Shown here one piece after another: positions 1 through 8,549 of a stretch of DNA of 64,000 nt. The notes beneath the pieces are model-generated. The model saw nothing but the letters and a program-made list of their open reading frames with translations. It had not been told where the DNA came from and did no database searches. This stretch comes from Caballeronia catudaia (lineage in GTDB: Bacteria > Pseudomonadota > Gammaproteobacteria > Burkholderiales > Burkholderiaceae): contig NZ_FCOF02000014.1 of NCBI RefSeq assembly GCF_001544755.2, positions 62,001 to 126,000 on the forward strand, given 5' to 3'. Numbering within the stretch: position 1 is the first letter of the stretch; every line of letters starts with the position of its first letter. The position numbers and the translations under genes were made by a program.

Positions 1-1644
1 GGCGCCGATTCGCAGAAGAAGCTCAAGGGTATCGCCTTCGATCCTCTGCAGGCGGATCGAAACGAAGAGCAGTTGTTTGTGGAGATGTTCTTTCACAAGG
101 GCAGTAAGTTCACCAACGTATGGGCTATATCGGGTGAAAGCCGAACGTTGCTCACGCCCACGCCAGTGAAAGAGACAGACTACGAATACGACATGTACAA
201 GCGTGCTACGGCGCTGTACCCCGCTTGTCCGAGCGATGGCTATGAGTTGCTCCGGTTCGGACGAATTCTCTCGCCATCGCCCACGCTGGGTGTGGCGACG
301 GGCGCCACCCCGCCGCCGGTCGATGCCAGCGTCCAGGGAAATCCTCGACCCAGAGACGGGGAGAATCCTCGCGCGACCTGGATGCGGGTGACGTTCGCCG
401 CCGGACGGGAAGGCTATATCGACGTGAGCCCTGACGCGATTTTGAAGCTGTCCGACGCCGACTTCTCAGGGCTCGCAGGCTGGGAAAAGATCAGCGAAGG
501 CAACACGCCGTTCAGCGCCGACGGACTGTGTGATATCGATGCGCTCAAGAAAATCGTCAGAGACACGAAGGAGCATCAAACGCCGCAGGAAACCGCGTTG
601 AAGGCGGAGCACAAGAAGGAGGCTGTGCTTGCCAATTACGTCAAGACGAACAAGGCTATCCGTGAGCGATTAAAGGGATTCGTGTGCGAAGCGCCAAGCG
701 AATGGGATAGCTCGAACAACGAGGAGCGTTATCGCAAGCTGAAGGATGAGGGCGAGTTTTATCACGGCGATGACGACGGCTACGCTGCATTCATGAAACT
801 GCTGAAGTCATTTCAGTTTTGGGATAAGACGGGTTTTGCGGATGGCGAGAAGATGTGGTTTTTTCATCCGCTCGCGTTTGTGCGGCACTTTAGAAAGTGT
901 GGGTGGTTAGGTCGAAATGATCTATCGAAGATTTATAACGAGTCTACCTATGTCGCTCTTGGAAAAAAGGGTGAGGACTATAAGGAGCTCTATCGAAAAT
1001 CGATAAATAACGTCCTTAGAAAATATGCCCTTAATAAAGCACCCCGTAGTTCTCATTTCTTCGGGCAATGCGCCATTGAATCATTTTACATGATGGTCGT
1101 GAGAGAAGCGTCGATCGGCATTGCAAATGCTGTTAAAACAGGTCACACTTCAATAATGCCTGAATCGCGTGGATATCTCCGTTCTCCGCCTGCGGCAGAA
1201 GCAGACGTGGCTTACTTCAAAAAACTGTATGAAGGACGAGCAGTCCTCGGAAATTCCGATGTTGGCGACGGAGTCAAGTTCAGAGGACGGGGTTTCAAAC
1301 AACTCACGGGTCGGTACAACTATTCGGAGTATTGGGTATATCGTGGCTGGCTAGACGGGAAATTGTATGACCACGCTTGGTTCGAAAAAACTGTCAATGG
1401 TCGGCCGATGCCCGGTCCGCAAATTGACAATCCTGAGGAAGTGGGAAACGATCCCTATAGCTGTGTAGATACAGCCGGATTTTTTTGCACGCGATATCTA
1501 GTGACTAAGGCAGCAGATAACGGCATTACGGAGAATGTGTCGAAGAGCCTCACGAAAAAGGTTAATCCTGCTGACACTACAAGTCCACCGAAGCGTTGGA
1601 AGGAAACGCAAGAGGCACATAACATCTTGGGAGATTCGGTGTGA
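1..1644 (+). CDS. Effector-like protein with C-terminal GH19-type lytic domain (5' end outside window)
   Basis: The reading frame is open from the first base, so the true start lies to the left; the first in-window start-like codon is a TTG at 73. Counting from that TTG, the C-terminal part resembles GH19 chitinase/lysozyme-like domains: the stretch FFGQCAIES carries a candidate catalytic Glu near residue 336, and FRGRGFKQLTGRYNY near 403-417 matches the substrate-cleft motif of phage-type GH19 endolysins. By family knowledge this would cleave peptidoglycan (or chitin). The N-terminal half is not recognised with certainty but looks like a delivery module of type VI secretion effectors. GC drops from about position 840 onward. 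The next gene overlaps its stop codon and encodes a secreted protein, as in effector/immunity pairs. Toxin function is inference; a phage- or host-directed lysin is the alternative. Confidence 0.7.
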   Translation, partial: GADSQKKLKGIAFDPLQADRNEEQLFVEMFFHKGSKFTNVWAISGESRTLLTPTPVKETDYEYDMYKRATALYPACPSDGYELLRFGRILSPSPTLGVATGATPPPVDASVQGNPRPRDGENPRATWMRVTFAAGREGYIDVSPDAILKLSDADFSGLAGWEKISEGNTPFSADGLCDIDALKKIVRDTKEHQTPQETALKAEHKKEAVLANYVKTNKAIRERLKGFVCEAPSEWDSSNNEERYRKLKDEGEFYHGDDDGYAAFMKLLKSFQFWDKTGFADGEKMWFFHPLAFVRHFRKCGWLGRNDLSKIYNESTYVALGKKGEDYKELYRKSINNVLRKYALNKAPRSSHFFGQCAIESFYMMVVREASIGIANAVKTGHTSIMPESRGYLRSPPAAEADVAYFKKLYEGRAVLGNSDVGDGVKFRGRGFKQLTGRYNYSEYWVYRGWLDGKLYDHAWFEKTVNGRPMPGPQIDNPEEVGNDPYSCVDTAGFFCTRYLVTKAADNGITENVSKSLTKKVNPADTTSPPKRWKETQEAHNILGDSV

Positions 1645-2120
1645 GAATTTTTATCTTTGTTTGCTGCTTCGTTTTTTGGTTGAACAGTGCTAGTGCTGAC
1701 GCGATCAAATCATGTTCTGACGACTATTCAATCGCAATTGGTTTGCATTCGAACGTGATTCGCGTTAGTAAAGAGGGCAAGGTATTTGCGGTTGCTAAAA
1801 GCGATCACGATATCGTTGGAGGGGTTTTTAGTCTGGATGATTCATACCTTGTGGTTTATGGCTTGCCAGCGAAAGTAGATAGGAGAAGTCCGCAAGCGGA
1901 AATTCTGTCGATTTACTCTACACATCCACGACTTCATCTGATAATGAAGCGAACCTACGGAGGCGGAATCTACGACATTGGTTTCGGGGTCAATCAAAGA
2001 AGTATATTTGTGAATAGTCGGTTTGGGTTTGAAATCATCGATTTTCAAAGAAAAAAAGTTAGAAGTTTTGACTTGATGTCCGAGCCTCAATTTACCAAAG
2101 AATTCTGTGCGAAACGGTAG
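1641..2120 (+). CDS. Small secreted protein, probable immunity partner of the lytic effector
   Basis: The protein has 159 residues and starts with GTG inside the stop codon region of the upstream gene (GTGA overlap), so the two are translationally coupled. Residues 1-20 form a clear Sec signal peptide (hydrophobic core FIFVCCFVFWL, then SASADA), predicting a periplasmic product. Two cysteines flank the mature protein (near the N-terminus in KSCSDD and near the C-terminus in EFCAKR) and could form a disulfide. No named family is recognised. A periplasmic location is what an immunity protein against a peptidoglycan-degrading effector needs, and low GC matching the effector's C-terminal part supports joint transfer. 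The immunity role is inferred from position and targeting only. Confidence 0.6.
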   Translation: MRIFIFVCCFVFWLNSASADAIKSCSDDYSIAIGLHSNVIRVSKEGKVFAVAKSDHDIVGGVFSLDDSYLVVYGLPAKVDRRSPQAEILSIYSTHPRLHLIMKRTYGGGIYDIGFGVNQRSIFVNSRFGFEIIDFQRKKVRSFDLMSEPQFTKEFCAKR

Positions 2121-2652
2121 ATATTCGCCTCGCAAAGAAGCTTTTTTAGAGATTTGTCGTTCACAACCGCTTCGTTGAAGAAATTGTGGTCCGACGAACC
2201 TGAACCTAACGACGGAACCCGATATTGAAATGGATGACCAAACGGACGACCCATCGTCTGTTTGTGGAGATGTTCTTTCACAAGGGCAGTAAGTTCACCA
2301 ACGTCTGGGCTGTATCGGGTGAAAACCGAACGCTGCTGACGCCCACCAGTGAAAGAAACGCACGTGCCGTGGCTTTCGCGCGTTGTTCGTCCGCGGCGTC
2401 GGTGAAATGCGTGGTCGAATTCCGTCTCCCAAGAGCTTCCCTTCCGTTTGGGTCGAGATAAAATCATCAGTATAGCGAATCGACGGATCGCGATGATTGA
2501 ATCGACCCATAGTGCGTCGCCTGAAATGAATTTCGCGCTCTGGGGGCACCGCCAACGAAGCAAAGCCCCACCCCACTACAATAACCCCATACCAAGCCCC
2601 AACCCCCATTCCGCTGATCAATCCCACCGCTTCGCCCATAGCAGGAGCGTCC
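2121..2652. other. 532-base stretch without an intact gene, holding an effector-gene relic
   Basis: No intact gene is supported here. The only recognisable content is the duplicated effector fragment at about 2258-2360. The remainder up to the ribosome-binding site of the channel gene (AGGAG at about 2643) shows no convincing coding signal on either strand, although a minus-strand frame stays open over part of it. Confidence 0.6.
2258..2360 (+). pseudogene. Relic copy of the effector gene segment at 73-178
   Basis: About 100 bases repeat the sequence beginning at 73 with few differences; both copies translate to FVEMFFHKGSKFTNVW followed by SGE-RTLLTPT. The copy starts without the upstream part of the effector and loses similarity soon after 2360, so it is a truncated fragment behind the presumed immunity gene. 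Such fragments are commonly left behind when polymorphic toxin genes exchange their 3' cassettes by recombination at a conserved segment. Confidence 0.75.
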
Positions 2653-3852
2653 ATGTTCGGCAATTTGCTGCGTATCGAAAGAGGACCGGACTGGCAATTC
2701 GCTTTCCACACGGATAGCTGGGCCGTCGCGACACTGCTCGTGGCCATCCTGCTCCTCGCAATCGTGCTGGCGAGCGTCGTCTGCTACTACCTGACGCGCT
2801 GGATCATGCTGATGATCGTCAGCCGGCTCGCGCGCAAGGAAGGGCGCAAGTGGCTGATCGCCGCCGAGCGGCATCACGTGTTTCACCGGCTCGCGCCGCT
2901 CGTGCCCGCGGCCATCATCTACGCATCGGCGCCGATGCTCGCCGGCCTCTCGTTTCCCGTGATCCCGGCTCTCGGACGGCCTCTGGCCATACTCGCGGCC
3001 TGCTACATGGTCTACACGCTGGTGCGCGCATTGCTCGCGCTGCGCGACAGCATCGAGGAGCGTTACAGCCACTTCCCGACGGCGAGCGAAAGGCCCATCA
3101 AGAGCTTTCTGCAGATCACCACCATCGTGCTGTATCTGGTCGCGCTGATCGCCGTGGTGTCATTGCTGCTCGAACGCTCGCCGCTGTATCTGCTCACCGG
3201 TCTTTCCGCCATCACGGCGCTGCTCATCATCATCTTTCGCGACTCGTTGCTCGGCTTCGTCGCCAGCATTCAACTCACCGCTTACGACATGCTGCGCGTG
3301 GGCGACTGGATCGAAGTCCCCGGCTTCGTCGCCGATGGCACCGTGATCGATATCTCGCTCAACACGATCAAGGTGCGCAACTTCGATAACACCATCGTGA
3401 TGTTGCCGAGCCAGCTTCTTCTGACCCACAGCGTGAAGAACTGGCGCGGCATGACGGAAGCACGCTGCCGGCGTCTGCGGCATGCGATTCACATCGATGT
3501 CGACACGATACGTTACCCCGACGACGCACTGCTCACGCGCATACAGGAAGCCATCCGGCGTCCGCTCGCCGTGCCCGACGACGAGCGCCGCACGAACCTC
3601 GGCTGGTATCGGCTCTATCTCGGCGGATATTTCAGGCAGCACGCCGCCGTGCGCCGCGACATGCCGCTCGTGATCCGTCACGTGCAGTCCGCGGCGCCCA
3701 TCGTCGCAGTGGAGATCGTGCTCTATATCGACGAGATACGCTGGGAGCGATACGAAAACCTGCAATCGGACATGCTCGATCACGCCTATGGCATCGTGCC
3801 GCTATTCGGCCTGCGTTGCTATCAGCGCGACCGGTCCTCGTCCGCGTCATGA
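2653..3852 (+). CDS. MscS-family (YbdG-like) mechanosensitive ion channel
   Basis: The 399-residue protein has five or so hydrophobic segments (about residues 25-50, 85-110, 112-130, 155-175, 180-200). They are followed by an MscS beta domain with GDWIEVPGFVADGTVIDISLNTIKVRNFDNTIVMLPSQLLL and the pore-lining region RDSLLGFVASIQL. Length and layout fit the YbdG/MscM branch (about 415 residues in E. coli). By family knowledge it is an inner-membrane channel opened by membrane tension during hypo-osmotic shock. AGGAG lies 6 bases before the ATG. It appears monocistronic and its stop overlaps the convergent LysR gene by 6 bases. Confidence 0.88.
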   Translation: MFGNLLRIERGPDWQFAFHTDSWAVATLLVAILLLAIVLASVVCYYLTRWIMLMIVSRLARKEGRKWLIAAERHHVFHRLAPLVPAAIIYASAPMLAGLSFPVIPALGRPLAILAACYMVYTLVRALLALRDSIEERYSHFPTASERPIKSFLQITTIVLYLVALIAVVSLLLERSPLYLLTGLSAITALLIIIFRDSLLGFVASIQLTAYDMLRVGDWIEVPGFVADGTVIDISLNTIKVRNFDNTIVMLPSQLLLTHSVKNWRGMTEARCRRLRHAIHIDVDTIRYPDDALLTRIQEAIRRPLAVPDDERRTNLGWYRLYLGGYFRQHAAVRRDMPLVIRHVQSAAPIVAVEIVLYIDEIRWERYENLQSDMLDHAYGIVPLFGLRCYQRDRSSSAS

Positions 3853-4809
3853 CACCGGCGCAGATTCGACGCGCTTCTTCGGCACCGCCTTCAGCAAGGC
3901 GAGAATGCGCAGCGCCTGATCGACTTCCTTCTTCATTTCATCGATGAGCCATTGCGCCACCGCGCGCGTGCTCTCCGAAGGATTCGACGAACGATGCTCC
4001 AGCACGTAATTGCAGCCCGTTTCGATATAGCGGTTCCATGCAGGAATCACTTTGCCCTCGTTGAGCGGCGCCGCGATCGCCAGCAGCCACCCCAGCACGA
4101 CGCCCTGGCCGAGCATCGCGCATTGCACCGCGAGTCCCGGATCGGTGTGATGCACCGCCTCGCCGATGCCCCTGTCCGACAGACCCGTCGCACGATGAAA
4201 GTCGGCCCATGAATGCGTGGTCACGTCGAGATGAATGTAGGCGTGACCTTCGGCGCGCCTGGGCGCATCGAGCGGACCGAATGCATCGAGATAGTTAGGG
4301 CTGCAAACCGGAACGATGATCTCCGGACACAGCAGAAGCGGATCGTCGTCCGATCCGGGTCCGTGGAGACGAATGCCGAGATCGGCATCTTCGAGCGGTC
4401 CATACAGACGGCCCGCCATGACCTGCAGGCGCAGATTGATGGAAGGGAACGTCTTGCGAAAGTCGGCATAGCGCGGCAGCAGCCACAGCGCGGCGAAACC
4501 GCTCGCCAGCGAAAGCGTGACGATCTCGCCTTGCGCATGATCGCGCTTGAGTTCGTCGATGGTGTCGCCGATCTGCCCGAAGCCGGACGCGACCGCGCGC
4601 TGCAATGTTGCGCCGCGATCAGTCAGGGTTAGCCCTAGCTTCGTGCGCTCGAAAAGTCTGAAGCCGAGCGCATCCTCCAGCCGCGCGACCATGCGGCTCA
4701 CCGCCACGGGCGTCACGTTGAGCTCGCCGGCCGCCTTGGTGAAGCTCAAAAGCCGCGCGGAGGTTTCGAAGACGAGCAGCGCCTGAAGCGAGGGAAGTCG
4801 AAGACTCAT
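3847..4809 (-). CDS. LysR-family transcriptional regulator (module A)
   Basis: A 320-residue LysR protein: the N-terminal winged HTH reads LPSLQALLVFETSARLLSFTKAAGELNVTPVAVSRMVARLE, followed by a periplasmic-binding-like effector domain. The ATG at 4809 is chosen because the HTH begins there at the usual distance; a longer upstream frame adds 27 residues atypical of the family. It is divergent from the demethylase gene at 4905, and the 95-base gap holds a dyad-symmetric site. It is a clear paralog of the LysR at 22091-23062, sharing HTH residues and the GQG(V/I)-LGWL stretch of the effector domain. The inferred role is control of the 4905 operon in response to a module A substrate. Confidence 0.9.
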   Translation of the reverse strand: MSLRLPSLQALLVFETSARLLSFTKAAGELNVTPVAVSRMVARLEDALGFRLFERTKLGLTLTDRGATLQRAVASGFGQIGDTIDELKRDHAQGEIVTLSLASGFAALWLLPRYADFRKTFPSINLRLQVMAGRLYGPLEDADLGIRLHGPGSDDDPLLLCPEIIVPVCSPNYLDAFGPLDAPRRAEGHAYIHLDVTTHSWADFHRATGLSDRGIGEAVHHTDPGLAVQCAMLGQGVVLGWLLAIAAPLNEGKVIPAWNRYIETGCNYVLEHRSSNPSESTRAVAQWLIDEMKKEVDQALRILALLKAVPKKRVESAPVS

Positions 4810-4815
4810 ACAACA

Positions 4816-4875
4816 CCATGTTATGGGGCATGCATCGATTTGTAATTTGACGGCGCAAATTGGCCTCCTTACCTT
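4816..4875 (+). promoter_or_regulatory. LysR-type site and candidate promoter of the demethylase operon
   Basis: CCATGTTATGG at 4816-4826 is a short dyad around GTT. A TTGACG (4847-4852) and a weak TACCTT (4870-4875), 17 bases apart, form a possible promoter facing the demethylase. The dyad centre lies 26 bases before the -35 box, exactly the distance seen at 23067-23126, placing it near -61, where LysR regulators typically bind. The -10 box is poor, as expected of an activator-dependent promoter. Confidence 0.5.
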
Positions 4876-4904
4876 GAGCCCGACGTCCACTTCATTCGCA
4901 GGCC

Positions 4905-6929
4905 ATGACCACTGCTTCGTCGGACCCGTTGCTGCAGCCGTTCACCCTCAAGCATCTCGTGCTCAAGAACCGCGTGATGAGCACGAGCCACGCAAGCCGC
5001 CTGACGCGCGACGAATTCCCGCAAGAGGTTTATCAACGGTATCACGAGGAAAAAGCGAAAGGGGGCCTCGCGCTGACGATGTTCGGCGGCTCATCGAACG
5101 TCAGCCTCGACAGTCCGAACACGTTCCAGCAGATCAACGTATCGACAGACGCGGTGGTGCCGCATCTGCGGCGCTTCTCCGACCGCGTCCACACGCACGG
5201 CGCGGCGCTGATGTGTCAGATCACGCATCTCGGGCGGCGCGGCGACGCCTACACGGAACCGTGGCTGCCGATGATCGCGCCATCGCCCGTGCGCGAAACG
5301 CTGCACCGCGCCATGCCGCAGGCGATCCACGATGCCGACATCAAACGCGTGATACGCGATTTCGGCCTCGCCGCGAAGCGCTGCCGCGATGGCGGGCTCG
5401 ACGGCATCGAAACGCATGCGGGCGGTCATCTCATCGGCCAGTTCATGGACCCGACCGTGAACCTGCGCACCGACAAATACGGCGGTTCCACGGCAAATCG
5501 CGTGCGCTTCGCGATCGAGGTTCATGAGGAGATCCGCAAGCAGGTCGGCGATGATTTCATCGTGGGCTTTCGCTTCGCGCTCGAAGACGGATGCAGCTTC
5601 GAGGAAGGGCTGGAGATGTCGCGCATCCTGCAGGGCACCGGTCTCTTCGATTTCTTCAACGTCACGTTCGGGCGCATGGACACGAAGATGGCGCTCGCGC
5701 TCAATTCGATGCCCGCCATGTTCGTGAAGTCCGCGCCGTGGCTGCCGAAAGCCGCCGCATTCAAGCGCGCGGTCGACCTGCCCGTCTTTCATGCCGCGAA
5801 AATCGCCGATCTCGCCACCGCGCGCTACGCGATCCGCGAAGGCCTGCTCGACATGGTCGGCATGACGCGCGCACATATCGCCGAGCCGCATCTCGTGAAG
5901 CTCGTCGAAGCGGGCAAGGAGGATGAAGCGCGGCCATGCGTCGGCGCATCGTTCTGCCGCAATTTCCGCGCGACGTGCATCCATAATCCGGCGACATCGC
6001 GCGAAACGTACCTCACGCACGACATACCGGAGGCCGCGCAAAAGAAGCGCGTGCTGATCGTCGGCGCGGGACCGGCAGGGCTCGAAGCCGCGCGCATCTG
6101 CGCGACGCGCGGCCATGACGTCACCGTGCTCGAAGCGAACTCGACGGCGGGCGGGCAAATGCTGCTCGCGGCGACGGGAAGCTGGCGGCGCGATCTCATC
6201 GGCATCGTCGACTGGCGTGTGTCCGCGCTCGAAAGATTGAGCGTCGATGTGCGCTACAACCACTACGCCGAATTGAGCGATGTGCTCGATCATGGCGCGG
6301 ACGTCGTCATCATCGCGACGGGCGGCCTGCCGAATCTCGATGCGCTGCCGGGCGCCGAGCACTGCAAGTCCGTGTTCGATGCGCTCACGGAAACGCCGCC
6401 GCGCGAAGGCAGCGTGATCGTGTACGACGGCACCGGCCGCCACAACGCATATCTGTGCGCGGAACGTTATGTCGATGCGGGCCTCGACGTATCGCTCGCG
6501 CTCATCGACAGCATGCCCGCGCAAGAGACCGGCGGACGCGGCGACGATCAGGTCTGGATGCGCAACATCGCGCGCTGGGACGTGCCCGTGCGCACGAACA
6601 TCGAGCTGATCGAAGTGCATGCGTCATCGAACGGCAAGCGCCGCGCCGTGTTCCGTCATCATCTGACGAATGAGCTCGTCGAAGTGGAAGCGGATCATGT
6701 CGTCGTCGAGCGCGGCATGCTCGCTGTGGAGGATCTTTTCGAAGCGGCGCGCATGTACTCGGCCAACGACGGCTATACCGACCTCGAAGCGTTCGCGACA
6801 GGCAAGCCGCAACCCGAAACGCAGGCTGGAGAAGGCCAGTTTCATCTGTACCGCATCGGCGACGCGAGCGCGTCGCGCGACATTCATACGGCCATCTACG
6901 ACGCATACAGGCTTTGCCTCGCGCTGTGA
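4905..6929 (+). CDS. NADH:flavin oxidoreductase-type N-demethylase (DgcA/StcD family)
   Basis: The 674-residue protein has an FMN-binding TIM barrel (about 1-350, opening with DPLLQPFTLKHLVLKNRVM), an iron-sulfur linker and a C-terminal FAD/NAD(P) Rossmann part (VLIVGAGPAGLEAAR near 385-400). This is the 2,4-dienoyl-CoA reductase architecture, in the branch that includes DgcA (dimethylglycine demethylase) and StcD (N-methylproline demethylase). By family it oxidatively removes an N-methyl group in the cytoplasm. Cysteines 345, 351 and 358 remain of the usual four-Cys cluster motif, and the 351-358 spacing is shorter than in the paralog at 42716. It heads the module A operon; the binding protein follows after 50 bases. 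The substrate is unknown. Confidence 0.85.
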   Translation: MTTASSDPLLQPFTLKHLVLKNRVMSTSHASRLTRDEFPQEVYQRYHEEKAKGGLALTMFGGSSNVSLDSPNTFQQINVSTDAVVPHLRRFSDRVHTHGAALMCQITHLGRRGDAYTEPWLPMIAPSPVRETLHRAMPQAIHDADIKRVIRDFGLAAKRCRDGGLDGIETHAGGHLIGQFMDPTVNLRTDKYGGSTANRVRFAIEVHEEIRKQVGDDFIVGFRFALEDGCSFEEGLEMSRILQGTGLFDFFNVTFGRMDTKMALALNSMPAMFVKSAPWLPKAAAFKRAVDLPVFHAAKIADLATARYAIREGLLDMVGMTRAHIAEPHLVKLVEAGKEDEARPCVGASFCRNFRATCIHNPATSRETYLTHDIPEAAQKKRVLIVGAGPAGLEAARICATRGHDVTVLEANSTAGGQMLLAATGSWRRDLIGIVDWRVSALERLSVDVRYNHYAELSDVLDHGADVVIIATGGLPNLDALPGAEHCKSVFDALTETPPREGSVIVYDGTGRHNAYLCAERYVDAGLDVSLALIDSMPAQETGGRGDDQVWMRNIARWDVPVRTNIELIEVHASSNGKRRAVFRHHLTNELVEVEADHVVVERGMLAVEDLFEAARMYSANDGYTDLEAFATGKPQPETQAGEGQFHLYRIGDASASRDIHTAIYDAYRLCLAL

Positions 6930-6979
6930 AGGCCCATTCCATCGTCCCGCGTAAAGACCAGACCCAAGCGAGGCTGACC

Positions 6980-8548
6980 ATGACATTGCCGAAGGAACTC
7001 GTTGTCGCCGATCCTGGCCGCCGCAAGGCGATCAAAACGCTTGCCGCGGCGACGATCATCTTGTCGGGCGCATCGCACCTTGCATTCGCTGCGACAGAGG
7101 CGACGCCGCAACGCGGTGGACGCATTCGCGTCGCACTGGCGAACCAGTCGCTGACGGATTCGCTCGATCCCGCGAAAGGCACGCATACCGGCGACTACTC
7201 GCGCGCCTATATGTTCTATAGCGGCCTCACCGAGCTCGACGCCGACTTCAAGACGCAGAACGCGCTCGCGGAAAAGCTCGAATCCGACGACTTCGTGAAG
7301 TGGACCGTCACGCTTCGGCCCAACGTGCATTTCCATGACGGCAAGCCGTTCACATCCGACGATGTCGTGTTCTCGCTGATGCGCCACAAGGACCCCGCCA
7401 CGGCCTCGAAAGCGAAGTCGATCGCGGATGGCATCGCATCGGTCAAAGCGGAGGGACCGCTCAAGGTCGAGATCATGCTGACCGAGCCGAACGTCGATCT
7501 TCCCGCGCTGCTCGCGATTCCGCACCTCGTGATCGTCGCGGCGAACACGACGGACTTCTCCAAGGGCAACGGCACGGGCCCGTTCGTGGTCAAGGAGTTC
7601 ACGCCCGCGCAACGCTGCATCGGCGCGCGCAATCCGAACTTCTGGAAGCCGGGGCGTCCGTATCTCGACGAAGTGGAGATCATCGGTATCGGCGACGATG
7701 CGGCGCGCACCAATGCGCTCCTCGCGGGCGACGTGCAACTGATCTCGCCGCTGCCCGCGCGCGATGTCGAGCGCGTGAAGCAGACCGGCAAGGTGACGAT
7801 CCTCGAAAGCCCGTCGCAGTTGTATTCGGATCTCGCGCTGCGTCAGGACATGCTGCCGACGAAGAGCGCGGACTTCAACGAAGGCATCAAGTATCTGCAC
7901 GACCGTCAGCGTATCGTGAAGGTAATGCTGCAAGGCCACGGCACGCTCGCGAACGATCATCCGGTGCCCGAGTGGCATCCGTACTACATGAAGGGTTTGC
8001 CGCAGCGCGCGTACGATCCGGACAAGGCGCAGTTCCACTTCAAGAAGGCCGGCACGCCGGGCGCGCGTGCTGAGATTATCGCGCCGCCATCGGTGGAAAC
8101 CGCGCTCGATTCAGCCATGATGGTCCAGCAGGCCGCGAAGCAGGCGGGTGTCGATATCAACGTGCGCCGCGTGCCCGCCGATGGCTACTGGACGACGTAC
8201 TGGATGAAGTACCCGATGACCTACGGTTCGATCCTGCCGCGCCCGACGCTCGATCTGCTGTACACGCAGTTCTTCCGCTCGAATGCGAACTGGAACGAAT
8301 CGGGCTGGAAGAACGAGCAGTTCGATCAACTGCTGGTGCAGGCGCGCCGCGAGCGCGATGAAGCGAAGCGCAAGCAGATGTACGGCGACATGCAGACCAT
8401 CATCTACGAGAAGAACAGCCTCGTGATTCCCGCGTTCATCAACTTCATCGATGCGCAGAGCTCGACGCTGCGCGGCCTGAAGGGAAGCCCGTCGGGCCGC
8501 GTAATGGGCTATCGGTTCGCGGAGTTCGCGTGGCTGCAAAAGGCGTGA
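6980..8548 (+). CDS. ABC transporter solute-binding protein, family 5 (peptide/opine type), Tat-exported
   Basis: A 522-residue periplasmic binding protein of the SBP_bac_5 family (DppA/OppA-like). The N-terminus has a twin-arginine signal (RRKAIKTLAAATIILSGASHLAFA). The body carries family hallmarks such as LRPNVHFHDGKPFTSDDVVFS and GLPQRAYDPDKAQFHF. The ATG at 6980 is preferred over an upstream frame because it has an AGCGAGG ribosome site and places the Tat motif about 13 residues in. It is a paralog of the binding protein at 13493, sharing MRHKDPA, VP-DGYW and EQFDQLLV. No permeases are adjacent, so it probably feeds the importer encoded at 15200-18917. Candidate ligands are N-methylated amino acids, opines or short peptides. 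Confidence 0.88.
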   Translation: MTLPKELVVADPGRRKAIKTLAAATIILSGASHLAFAATEATPQRGGRIRVALANQSLTDSLDPAKGTHTGDYSRAYMFYSGLTELDADFKTQNALAEKLESDDFVKWTVTLRPNVHFHDGKPFTSDDVVFSLMRHKDPATASKAKSIADGIASVKAEGPLKVEIMLTEPNVDLPALLAIPHLVIVAANTTDFSKGNGTGPFVVKEFTPAQRCIGARNPNFWKPGRPYLDEVEIIGIGDDAARTNALLAGDVQLISPLPARDVERVKQTGKVTILESPSQLYSDLALRQDMLPTKSADFNEGIKYLHDRQRIVKVMLQGHGTLANDHPVPEWHPYYMKGLPQRAYDPDKAQFHFKKAGTPGARAEIIAPPSVETALDSAMMVQQAAKQAGVDINVRRVPADGYWTTYWMKYPMTYGSILPRPTLDLLYTQFFRSNANWNESGWKNEQFDQLLVQARRERDEAKRKQMYGDMQTIIYEKNSLVIPAFINFIDAQSSTLRGLKGSPSGRVMGYRFAEFAWLQKA

Positions 8549-8549
8549 T

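Noticed and set aside
2295..2747. Minus-strand frame with a hydrophobic glycine-rich stretch near 2550-2650, considered as a PAAR-like or membrane gene fragment
   Set aside because: No recognisable motif, it runs into the start of the channel gene on the other strand, and no ribosome site is visible.
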